A DNA stretch of 64,000 nucleotides from Paenibacillus oralis (lineage in GTDB: Bacteria; Bacillota; Bacilli; Paenibacillales; Paenibacillaceae): the NCBI RefSeq assembly GCF_003863965.1, contig NZ_RRCN01000001.1:2242527-2306526 (forward strand). Reading direction: 5' to 3'. How positions within the stretch are numbered: the first letter of the stretch is position 1; every line of letters starts with the position of its first letter. The notes below the pieces were generated by a model. It made no database searches. It was not told the DNA's origin and worked only from the letters and a program-made list of their open reading frames with translations. Both the position numbers and the translations under genes were made by a program. Below are positions 43,873 through 51,730 of the stretch, one piece after another.

Positions 43873-46290
43873 TTGGCTACATTTTTTACCTTCATGTTTC
43901 TTCCGTTGATCAGTGCACTCGCGGTTCCCTTTCTGTATAAGTATTTGAATCGTCAAGTGCATACAGGCTGGTTCGTACTGCTCGTGCCTCTAACTATCTT
44001 TATCTATTTATTACAATATATACCCCATGTTGCCGCTGGGGAAACCTACAAATACACATTGTCCTGGATCCCGTCCTTTGATATCAATATTACCTCGTAC
44101 GTGGATGGGCTTGGTTTATTGTTTGGCCTGCTCATTTCCGGTGTCGGTACCTTAGTCATTATTTATTCTATTTTTTATATGTCCAAAATCCGTGAGGCGC
44201 TCCATAATTTCTACGTTTATTTGCTCATGTTTATGGGGGCCATGCTGGGATTGGTATTTTCCGATCACCTATTAGTCCTGTATGGATTTTGGGAATTGAC
44301 CAGTGTCTCTTCCTTCTTATTGATTTCCTATTGGTACGAGCGCCAGAGCTCACGGCAAGGCGCCTTAAAGTCGTTATTGATTACCGTCCTTGGCGGCTTC
44401 GGCATGCTGGCCGGATTTATTATGCTGATCATCATCGGAGATACCTACAGCATTCGGGAGCTCATAGCGAATGCGGACATGATCCAAGGCCATGTCTTGT
44501 TTATTCCCGCCATGTTATGTATTTTGCTGGGAGCCTTTACGAAATCGGCGCAATTCCCGTTTGGCATTTGGCTGCCGGATGCAATGGAGGCGCCGACTCC
44601 GGTGAGCAGTTACCTCCACTCCGCAACGATGGTCAAAGCCGGCATTTATTTGGTGGCCCGGATGACTCCGATTTTTGGCGGCAGTGCCGTGTGGTTCTGG
44701 CTTGTAGCCGGAATCGGCATCATTACGCTGCTTTACGGTTCTTTGACGGCGCTGAAACAGACCGATCTGAAGGCGTTGTTGGCTTACTCGACCATCAGCC
44801 AATTGGGAATGATCATGAGCCTGCTTGGGGTCGGTTCTTTAGCGGTCTATTTTGGACCCGGCGAGAGCGGTACCGTCTTTACGGTGGCCACATTTGCCGC
44901 CCTGTTCCATCTGTTTAATCACTCCACCTTTAAAGGAAGCTTGTTTATGGTCGTCGGCATTATTGACCACGAGACAGGCAGACGGGATATCCGCTATTTG
45001 GGCGGGTTGATGCAGGTGATGCCGATTACGTTTACGATCGCTTTGATCGGCGCCTTTTCGATGGCGGGATTGCCGCCGTTTAACGGTTTTTTGAGCAAGG
45101 AAATGTTCTTTGGGGCCGTGACGGAAGTATCCCATGCCGGTATTTTCGGTCTGGGCAACATCGGCATGGCGTTCCCGATCATCGCTTGGGTGGCCAGCAT
45201 TTTTACTTTCGTCTACTGCATGATTTTCGTATTCAAAACCTTTGGCGGAAGATTCCGCCCGGAAAAGCTGACGCGAGAAGTGCATGAGGCGCCTTATGGC
45301 ATGCTGATCTCTCCCCTCGTATTAGGCTTGCTTGTGATCCTCATTTTCTTCTTCCCGAATGTTTTGGGCAAATATATTCTTGCCCCGGCACTAACCGCGG
45401 TTTTGCCGATGATGTCCGTTTCCGCCTACGATCTGAAAATCAGCGCGTGGCATGGACTGAATATGGAATTGCTGATGACGATCGGGGTAGTAGCTGTCGG
45501 GATCTTTCTGTTCAAAACCGCGAAGCGGTGGATCAAGGCCGTACGAAATTATCCGCAGCAGCTCACGCTGAATCATTTATACAATCAAACCTTACGGGGG
45601 ACGGAAAAGCTCTCGGCCTCGCTGACAAACCGCTATATGACAGGTTCGCTGCGGCATTATCTGATCTACATTTTTACGTTTTTTGCCATTTTACTAATGG
45701 GTTCGCTGCTGCTGCTTTACGGGATCCGGTTCGATTTTTCCAATAACGCTAGTGTTAGTGTTTTTGATGCCGGGCTGGTGATCGGGATGATCATCGCCGC
45801 GTTAACCGTGTTATTAACGAGTCATCGGATCGTGGCGATCGTGGCCTTGGGTGCGTTAGGTTATATGGTTTCCATGTTTTTTGTCATCTTCCGGGCGCCC
45901 GATCTGGCCTTGACCCAAATGGTGGTGGAGACCGTGACCACGGTGCTGTTCTTGCTGTGCTTCTATCATCTGCCAAAGCTTGCGAAGGACATCGAACGGA
46001 TTCCTTTCAAATTAACGAATCTGATCATCTCGGCGGCTGTCGGGCTGACGGTGACGGTTTTGGCGTTATCCGCAAACGGTCATAAATTGTTCGAATCGAT
46101 TTCTTCATTTTTTGAAAACGCCTATGAGCTGGCAGGGGCTAAAAATATCGTCAACGCGATCTTGGTGGATTTCCGCGGCTTCGATACGATGCTGGAAATA
46201 TCCGTGTTAACCATTGCCGGATTGGGGGTATATATCCTGATCCATCAGCGCCACAAAGCTTTAAGGAGGGAGCAAGATGAAACCGAATAA
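43873..46290 (+). CDS. mrpA: Na+/H+ antiporter subunit MrpA
   Basis: About 805 residues with some twenty membrane segments. It has a NuoL-like N-terminal part (VLYGFWELTSVSSFLLISYW, FPFGIWLPDAMEAPTPVSSY, FNHSTFKGSLFMVVG) and a C-terminal MrpB-like part (DLALTQMVVETVTTVLFLL). MrpA is the largest subunit of the multi-subunit proton-driven sodium exporter. I chose TTG 43873, seven bases from GGAGG; the GTG at 43867 lies directly on the ribosome site. First gene of a seven-gene operon in canonical A-G order. Confidence 0.93.
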   Translation: MATFFTFMFLPLISALAVPFLYKYLNRQVHTGWFVLLVPLTIFIYLLQYIPHVAAGETYKYTLSWIPSFDINITSYVDGLGLLFGLLISGVGTLVIIYSIFYMSKIREALHNFYVYLLMFMGAMLGLVFSDHLLVLYGFWELTSVSSFLLISYWYERQSSRQGALKSLLITVLGGFGMLAGFIMLIIIGDTYSIRELIANADMIQGHVLFIPAMLCILLGAFTKSAQFPFGIWLPDAMEAPTPVSSYLHSATMVKAGIYLVARMTPIFGGSAVWFWLVAGIGIITLLYGSLTALKQTDLKALLAYSTISQLGMIMSLLGVGSLAVYFGPGESGTVFTVATFAALFHLFNHSTFKGSLFMVVGIIDHETGRRDIRYLGGLMQVMPITFTIALIGAFSMAGLPPFNGFLSKEMFFGAVTEVSHAGIFGLGNIGMAFPIIAWVASIFTFVYCMIFVFKTFGGRFRPEKLTREVHEAPYGMLISPLVLGLLVILIFFFPNVLGKYILAPALTAVLPMMSVSAYDLKISAWHGLNMELLMTIGVVAVGIFLFKTAKRWIKAVRNYPQQLTLNHLYNQTLRGTEKLSASLTNRYMTGSLRHYLIYIFTFFAILLMGSLLLLYGIRFDFSNNASVSVFDAGLVIGMIIAALTVLLTSHRIVAIVALGALGYMVSMFFVIFRAPDLALTQMVVETVTTVLFLLCFYHLPKLAKDIERIPFKLTNLIISAAVGLTVTVLALSANGHKLFESISSFFENAYELAGAKNIVNAILVDFRGFDTMLEISVLTIAGLGVYILIHQRHKALRREQDETE

Positions 46291-46699
46291 TGTGATCCTA
46301 AAAACGGTAACCCGGGTAGCGGTGGTCATTATTTTTACCTTTTCGATCTATCTGTTTCTGAATGGTCATCATCAGCCGGGCGGCGGATTCATCGGGGGGC
46401 TGAGTACGGCGGCGGCCATTGTTCTGCTGTATCTTTCTTTTGGCATCGAGAAGGTGAGGGAAAATATCCGCATCGATTTCAAGAAGCTTGCGGCCATCGG
46501 CGTGCTGATTGCTGTCGGAACGGGGATGGCGGGGGCCGTATTCGGCAAACCGTTTTTATTCCAGATCTTCGGTCATGTCGACCTGCCGATTTTTGGAGAT
46601 ACCGAACTGGCTTCCGCGATGATTTTCGATACGGGAGTCGCTTTGGCTGTGATAGGCACCGCGGTCGTTATTATTTTGGGGATAAGCGAGGACCGGTAA
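46277..46699 (+). CDS. mrpB: Na+/H+ antiporter subunit MrpB
   Basis: 140 residues, four membrane segments, with the MnhB signature FLNGHHQPGGGFIGGL. It overlaps mrpA by 14 bases and has AAGGAGGGAG upstream of ATG. It is homologous to the C-terminal part of MrpA and needed for complex assembly. Confidence 0.93.
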   Translation: MKPNNVILKTVTRVAVVIIFTFSIYLFLNGHHQPGGGFIGGLSTAAAIVLLYLSFGIEKVRENIRIDFKKLAAIGVLIAVGTGMAGAVFGKPFLFQIFGHVDLPIFGDTELASAMIFDTGVALAVIGTAVVIILGISEDR

Positions 46700-46700
46700 T

Positions 46701-47039
46701 ATGGAGACATTAATCGTTATTCTGGTCGGCATTTTGGTATCGGTCGGAACCTATTTGATTTTATCGCGACGGCTGCTGCGGATTGTATTGGGGTCATCGA
46801 TCATTGGCCATGCCGTGAATTTATTGCTCATTACTTCCGGTGGTCTAAAAACCGGGGCGCCTCCTCTTCTCCATGAGAAAAAAGCAGGTTTCACGGATGC
46901 GATTCCCCAAGCTTTGATTTTAACGGCGATCGTCATTAATTTTGCTGTAACCGCGCTAGTATTAGTTTTATGTTACCGGGCCTATCAAAACTACGGGACG
47001 GATGACATGGAACGATTAAGGGGAAATGAGGATGAATAA
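46701..47039 (+). CDS. mrpC: Na+/H+ antiporter subunit MrpC
   Basis: 112 residues, three membrane segments, NuoK-like (GTYLILSRRLLRIVLGSSII, HAVNLLLI, DAIPQALILTAIVINFAVTA). It starts two bases after mrpB. The conserved PQALILTAIVI block is diagnostic. Confidence 0.93.
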   Translation: METLIVILVGILVSVGTYLILSRRLLRIVLGSSIIGHAVNLLLITSGGLKTGAPPLLHEKKAGFTDAIPQALILTAIVINFAVTALVLVLCYRAYQNYGTDDMERLRGNEDE

Positions 47040-48507
47040 CTTATTAATTACTCCCGTCGTCATCCCTCTGCTCACGGGAATGGCGCTCATAATTTTTCAG
47101 AAAAATATTCAGCTTCAAAGGGTTCTTAGTCTGGCTGCCTTGCTGGCTACGGGGGTCGTCTCCGTTCTATTGATGAACCAGATCAGAAATGACGGGATTC
47201 AAGCGCTGCAGCTGGGCGGTTGGGAGGCGCCGTATGGCATCAGCTTCGTTGGCGATATGTTCAGCGCTCTGCTGCTCCTCACCACCTCGGTGGTCTCGGC
47301 GGGTTGTCTGATCTATGCCTTTTCGTCAATTGGGCGAAGACAGGAGAAACTTTATTTTTATCCGCTGTTTTTGTTTTTGGTCACCGGGGTCAACGGCTCG
47401 TTTCTGACGGGGGACTTGTTTAATTTATATGTCTTTTTTGAACTGTTTCTGTTTGCTTCTTATGTCATGATCAGCTTGGGCGGCACCAAAAGGCAGCTGC
47501 GCGAGTCGCTCAAATATATTTTTACGAACATCATTTCATCCGCCTTTTTCCTAATGGGCGTTGCCTATTTATACTCGATCACGGGCACATTGAACCTCGC
47601 CCACATCTCGATCCGGATCGCTGAGGTCGGCCAGGATGGGCTCATTACAACGGTGGCGTTTCTGTTCCTGATTGTCTTCGCTTTAAAGGCGGGGCTGCTG
47701 CTTTATTTCTGGCTGCCGGGATCCTACAGTGTTCCGCCGACGGCCATCGCGGCTATCTTTGCGGCCTTGCTCACCAAGGTGGGGATCTATGCGATTTTTC
47801 GGATGTTTACGCTGATCTTTTATCATGAGCCGCAGATCACCCATCTGTTTATAGGGATACTCGCTGCCGCCACGATGGTTCTAGGCGGACTCGGAGCGAT
47901 TGGTTATTGGGATTTGCGCAAAATATTAACCTATAATGTGGTCCTAAGTGTCGGGTTTATTATGCTTGGGCTCGTTTCATTCACGCACACCGGTATGATG
48001 GGTTCCATCTATTATTTGATTCACGACATGGTGATCAAGGCGCTCGTCTTTTTGATAGGCGGAACGATTATTCATCTGACCGGAACAAGCCATTTAAAAG
48101 AGACCGGTGGGGTGATCCGTGTTCATCCCCAGCTCGGCTGGATGTTCTTCATCGCCGCGCTGTCCATGGTGGGAATCCCGCCGTTAAGCGGCTTTCTTGG
48201 CAAAGTGTTCATTACGCAAGGCGCCTTTGCGTCCGGTTATTTCTGGCTGGGGGCGGTCGGGCTGCTGGCCAGCTTGTGTATTCTATATTCCATGATCAAA
48301 ATGTTCATGAACGCTTTTTGGGGCGACCGGCTCTTGAGTGAAGAGGAGGAGAAGGGGACGGCGAAGGGCTTGCTGTTGCCGATTGCTCTGTTGACTATCG
48401 CCAGTCTTGCCCTGGGAATCGGCTCCGAAGGGCTTGCAGGTTATGTGGCTCAAGCTGCCGAGGAATTGCTGAATCCAAATCTGTATATTGACGCCGTGTT
48501 TGAATAA
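47032..48507 (+). CDS. mrpD: Na+/H+ antiporter subunit MrpD
   Basis: About 491 residues, fourteen membrane segments, NuoM/N-like. Motifs: GDLFNLYVFFELFLFASYVM with the membrane Glu of antiporter subunits, and LKAGLLLYFWLPGSYSVPPT with the essential Lys. ATG 47032 is chosen over 47026 because AAGGGG then has an 8-base spacing. It overlaps the end of mrpC. Confidence 0.93.
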   Translation: MNNLLITPVVIPLLTGMALIIFQKNIQLQRVLSLAALLATGVVSVLLMNQIRNDGIQALQLGGWEAPYGISFVGDMFSALLLLTTSVVSAGCLIYAFSSIGRRQEKLYFYPLFLFLVTGVNGSFLTGDLFNLYVFFELFLFASYVMISLGGTKRQLRESLKYIFTNIISSAFFLMGVAYLYSITGTLNLAHISIRIAEVGQDGLITTVAFLFLIVFALKAGLLLYFWLPGSYSVPPTAIAAIFAALLTKVGIYAIFRMFTLIFYHEPQITHLFIGILAAATMVLGGLGAIGYWDLRKILTYNVVLSVGFIMLGLVSFTHTGMMGSIYYLIHDMVIKALVFLIGGTIIHLTGTSHLKETGGVIRVHPQLGWMFFIAALSMVGIPPLSGFLGKVFITQGAFASGYFWLGAVGLLASLCILYSMIKMFMNAFWGDRLLSEEEEKGTAKGLLLPIALLTIASLALGIGSEGLAGYVAQAAEELLNPNLYIDAVFE

Positions 48508-48522
48508 AGGGGGGAGACAGCC

Positions 48523-49002
48523 ATGCCCGTTCAGGTGCTTCTCAACATATTTATCGCTTGCTTATGGATGTTTCTGCAGGATGAAGTGAGCGTATTGAAC
48601 TTTATCAGCGGTTACTTTGTCGGACTGTTTATTTTACTGTGCATGCGCCGGTTCTTTAAAAGCTCGTTTTATGTGTTTACGCTGGCTGCGATCGGCAAAC
48701 TGCTTGTTCTGTTTATCAATGAGCTGATTATTTCTTCGATGATGGTCGTGAAGCATGTCCTTCGTCCCAAACTCGATGTGAAGCCGGGAATCTTCAAGGT
48801 CGAGACGGATTTGGAGGGGGATTTGGAAATCACGCTCCTCTCCTTGCTGATTTGCCTGACGCCAGGCTCGGTCGTGATGGAGCTGAGCTCCGATTCCAAG
48901 GTGCTGTACATTCACGGGCTGAATATGCCGGAGTCCAAAGAGGCCGTCTTAAAGTCAAAATCCGTGTTTGAAAAAGCGATAAAGGATGTGACAAGAAAAT
49001 GA
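48523..49002 (+). CDS. mrpE: Na+/H+ antiporter subunit MrpE
   Basis: 159 residues, two N-terminal membrane segments and a cytosolic domain (LEITLLSLLICLTPGSVVME) typical of MnhE. ATG 48523 follows AAAGGGGGGAGAC. It overlaps mrpF by ATGA. Confidence 0.92.
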   Translation: MPVQVLLNIFIACLWMFLQDEVSVLNFISGYFVGLFILLCMRRFFKSSFYVFTLAAIGKLLVLFINELIISSMMVVKHVLRPKLDVKPGIFKVETDLEGDLEITLLSLLICLTPGSVVMELSSDSKVLYIHGLNMPESKEAVLKSKSVFEKAIKDVTRK

Positions 49003-49280
49003 TCTTCGACACGATGATGGTCATCGCCTTATGTATCTTAATGCTGGCGATCCTGGCCAATTTATATCGGGTGGTGAAGGGGCCGTCCGGTGCCGATCGC
49101 GTTCAAGCGTTGGATACTATCGGAATTAATCTCATTGCCAGTATCGGCGTGTTCTCCGTATTATTGCACACTCATGCCTTTTTTGATCTAATTCTGCTGA
49201 TCGGGATCCTGTCGTTTATCGGCACCGTCGCTTTTGCCCGGTTTATAGAAAGAGGTGTTGTCATTGAGCGGAAGCGGTGA
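48999..49280 (+). CDS. mrpF: Na+/H+ antiporter subunit MrpF
   Basis: 93 residues, three membrane segments, with the family core RVVKGPSGADRVQALDTIGI and LIGILSFIGTVAFARFIERG. Translationally coupled to mrpE. Confidence 0.93.
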   Translation: MIFDTMMVIALCILMLAILANLYRVVKGPSGADRVQALDTIGINLIASIGVFSVLLHTHAFFDLILLIGILSFIGTVAFARFIERGVVIERKR

Positions 49281-49674
49281 AGTTGTCGGAGCAGTCCTTA
49301 TTCTATTCGGGGCGGTGGTCAGCTTGATCAGCGCGATTGGCGTTGTCCGTTTGCCCGATGTGTATACCAGGTCTCATGCTGCATCTAAAAGTTCTACCCT
49401 TGGCGTGCTGTGCGCGCTCGTCGGCACCTTGCTGTATTTCATCATTACCGACGGCTACTTCAGCATCCGCCTCATCTTGGGAATCTTCTTTGTATTTTTG
49501 ACCGCCCCGGTTGCCGCCCATGTGCTCTGCCGCTCAGCCTACCGCAACCAGGTGCCTTTGGCGGAAGGGACAACCGAAGATGAATTGCAGGACTATTATA
49601 TGGAGAATGAGAAGGATGACGCGGGAAATAAACTCAACCTAAGTATCGAGATGGATAAAGGGCCTAATCCTTAG
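49264..49674 (+). CDS. mrpG: Na+/H+ antiporter subunit MrpG
   Basis: 136 residues, three membrane segments, core GVVRLPDVYTRSHAASKSST and APVAAHVLCRSAYRN. I chose TTG 49264, eight bases from AGAGG, within the end of mrpF. An acidic C-terminal tail of about 35 residues follows. The operon terminator begins at its stop codon. Confidence 0.92.
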   Translation: MSGSGEVVGAVLILFGAVVSLISAIGVVRLPDVYTRSHAASKSSTLGVLCALVGTLLYFIITDGYFSIRLILGIFFVFLTAPVAAHVLCRSAYRNQVPLAEGTTEDELQDYYMENEKDDAGNKLNLSIEMDKGPNP

Positions 49675-49690
49675 GATTGGGCTTTTTTGC
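49662..49690 (+). terminator. mrp operon terminator
   Basis: GCCTAATCC and GGATTGGGC form a 9-bp stem around TTA, followed by seven Ts. The stop codon of mrpG lies in the loop. Confidence 0.9.
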
Positions 49691-49852
49691 AATTCGTGGG
49701 ATATTCCCTCTCGCTGAGCGATTCTAGAATCGTAAAGAAGAAACTACCGCTAAACGCGGGACGTGTTTCTTAACCATATAGAATTTTTAAAATTTCGGAT
49801 ATGGTAGAGGGCGAAACGCAGGTAGAGAGGGGGGAGAAGAGGAATCTGGGGG

Positions 49853-50039
49853 CTAAGGGACACCAGAGCCGTTATTTGAGGAAAAATGGAGGTTTGCAAA
49901 ATGTAACGGACACAGACGACCTTATTTGCCTCAAAACGTCCTGGATGAACGGGTTTAGAGCGAAATAGGGTCATGTGTGTCCGTTAGCCTGGGAAATACC
50001 CGGGAAATGGGCGGATAAGGTCGCTGGTGTCCGTTAGAG
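49853..50039. repeat. Four-unit intergenic repeat element, copy 1
   Basis: Two units of type TAACGGACAC...CTTATTTG (49853, 49904) are followed by two inverted units of type AAATAGGG...GTCCGTTAG (49963, 50014). Copies with the same plan are at 56282 and 59485. Confidence 0.8.
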
Positions 50040-50300
50040 AACGTCCACTGGATGTAGACTACTGATTGAAAGGGCAGAGGTACTCGACGCTACTGTCCAT
50101 GAAAAAAGGGGAAGGTTACTCAAGTTTTGTGGCCGGATCATGTTGTTGTTCACTTCAATCCTCCCTTGCGACGGGTTAATCAGCGTATACGGATCGCCGG
50201 GCGCTACATCATTTAAATATGAAGCTCCCGCTCGGTATGAGCCCCCTAGCCGCGATCGTATTCTAACTGACGGTTGGTCCAGATAAAAAGTTCGAATTGC
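50036..50300 (-). other. Possible coding remnant
   Basis: On the minus strand one open frame reads YLNDVAPGDPYTLINPSQGR, IEVNNNMIRPQNLSNLP to a TAA at 50034-50036. Another frame just upstream reads DQQQFELFIWTNRQLEYDRG. Both look protein-like and could be pieces of one decayed gene. No family recognised, no start found. Confidence 0.3.
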
Positions 50301-50321
50301 TGCTGGTCAAAAAAAAATTTA

Positions 50322-50343
50322 AATATTCCTTTACAGGAATATT
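50322..50343. promoter_or_regulatory. Palindromic operator before the ArsR gene
   Basis: AATATTCC and GGAATATT flank TTTACA, giving a perfect 8-bp inverted repeat in the promoter region of the ArsR-type gene; autorepression is likely. Confidence 0.55.
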
Positions 50344-50436
50344 CCTAATGGTGTATATTTAAATCACCGGAAGAAAACTTTGACGATAAAGGAGTGAGGC
50401 GATATCAAGTAAGCATCCCTTAATGAGGTGAACGGC

Positions 50437-50787
50437 ATGTCAAGGAAAAACAATCCGGGCATGGACAGGACGATGATGATGAGCGTGTTGGCTGAACCGA
50501 ATCGTTTGGCTATCGTCGAACTTTTGCGCGAAGGTCCCCTGACCGTGGGGGAAATTGCCGGCCGGCTGGGACTTCGTCAGCCCCAAACCTCGAAGCATTT
50601 GAAGATACTTAGCGAAGGCGGAATATTGGAAATGAAGGCCGAAGGCAATCGCCGGATCTACAAGCTCCGGCCCGAGCCCTTCCAAGCGCTGGATACTTGG
50701 GTGAAATCCTTCCGGCGCGTTATGGAAGACAGGTTCGACAATTTGGATAACTATTTGAGGGAACAGCAAAATAAGGAAAAATCATAA
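50437..50787 (+). CDS. ArsR-family winged-helix repressor
   Basis: 116 residues. The winged helix (LAEPNRLAIVELLREGPLTV, EIAGRLGLRQPQTSKHLKIL, EGNRRIYKLRPE) is typical of the ArsR subgroup without metal-binding cysteines. The ATG at 50437 has GAGGTG six bases upstream, better than the GTG at 50428. It is 22 bases before the AHSA1 gene. ArsR-AHSA1 pairs are common and the repressor usually controls both. Confidence 0.85.
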   Translation: MSRKNNPGMDRTMMMSVLAEPNRLAIVELLREGPLTVGEIAGRLGLRQPQTSKHLKILSEGGILEMKAEGNRRIYKLRPEPFQALDTWVKSFRRVMEDRFDNLDNYLREQQNKEKS

Positions 50788-50809
50788 AATCGATGAGGAG
50801 GATTTTACA

Positions 50810-51325
50810 ATGGCAAATCAGGCAATGGTTTCGAGAGTAGAGAATGATAAGGTATTGGTACTGGAGCGGGTCTTCAACGCGCCGCGCGAGCTGGTGTTCT
50901 CGATGTTTAAAGAGGCGGAGCATTTGAAGCACTGGTGGGGACCGAGAGGCTGGGAGGTTACGGTATGCAACATCGATTTCCGGCCGGGCGGCGTTTGGCA
51001 CTATTGCATGAAATGTATGGATCGGAATCAAGGCGATTTCTACGGTATGGAATCCTGGGGTAAAGGTGTATATAAGGAAATCGACGAGCCGGATAGTTTC
51101 GTCTACACCGACTACTTCTCGGATGCCGAAGGCAATGTGAACGAGGAGATGCCGGCAACTGTGGTCGCGATGGAATTCATCGATCTTGGCGGCCAGACGA
51201 AACTGGTCAGCCGCAGCGAATACGTATCGGCGGAAGCCCTCAAGACCGTCATCGACATGGGTATGCTGCAGGGCATCACCGAAACCTGGGACCGTCTGGA
51301 AGAGCGCTTGAACGAAGTGAAATAA
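50810..51325 (+). CDS. SRPBCC/AHSA1 domain protein
   Basis: 171 residues with the START-like AHSA1 fold: VLERVFNAPRELVFSMF, EHLKHWWGPRGWEV, FRPGGVWHYCM and the C-terminal helix GITETWDRLEERLNEV. These proteins bind hydrophobic ligands in a deep cavity; the ligand is not predictable. Co-transcribed with the ArsR repressor. ATG 50810 follows GAGGAGGA. Confidence 0.85.
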   Translation: MANQAMVSRVENDKVLVLERVFNAPRELVFSMFKEAEHLKHWWGPRGWEVTVCNIDFRPGGVWHYCMKCMDRNQGDFYGMESWGKGVYKEIDEPDSFVYTDYFSDAEGNVNEEMPATVVAMEFIDLGGQTKLVSRSEYVSAEALKTVIDMGMLQGITETWDRLEERLNEVK

Positions 51326-51338
51326 GGAGCAGGGAAAC

Positions 51339-51373
51339 GAACAGCCGCCAGGCCCAAAGAGCCAGCGGTTGTT
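51339..51373 (+). terminator. Hairpin after the AHSA1 gene
   Basis: AACAGCCGC and GCGGTTGTT pair with one G-T around a 17-base loop. There is no strong T-run, so termination is uncertain. Confidence 0.4.
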
Positions 51374-51394
51374 TGCTCATACCATTAATTGCAA

Positions 51395-51600
51395 ATCATA
51401 CAACTAACTTTATATTCATTTGCCCAACCACGCGTGTATTTCGTACAACTATCTATCCGTCTTTTTGCCTTTCCTTCGAAAAATAGCGGAGTAATTGCAG
51501 GTTTTGCACTTAATCAAGCGCTGTGGCAGCATTTCCGGATAAGTAACTGTACATTTTGCAACTATTCCATTCAAATTGCCGTATGGACGTAGAGCCTGCT
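51395..51600. repeat. Spaced array of TGCA/TTTGCA-type motifs
   Basis: Read on the minus strand, TAGTTGCAAAATGTACAG, AAGTGCAAAACCTGCAATTA, TAGTTGTACGAAATACAC and TAGTTGTATGATTTGCAATT recur about every 50 bases. They are related imperfect copies of one motif. No gene is seen between 51374 and 51730. Confidence 0.5.
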
Positions 51601-51730
51601 GCTTGCGGGGGACACTACTGGCTATTTTTATGGGGACAGCCCCTTTTAATAGAGTTGCATTTACTAGTGATTTTGCAGGAAAGCGCCGAACTTTGTCGAA
51701 TTCAATTCCTGACAAAAAGGAGGTCATGGC

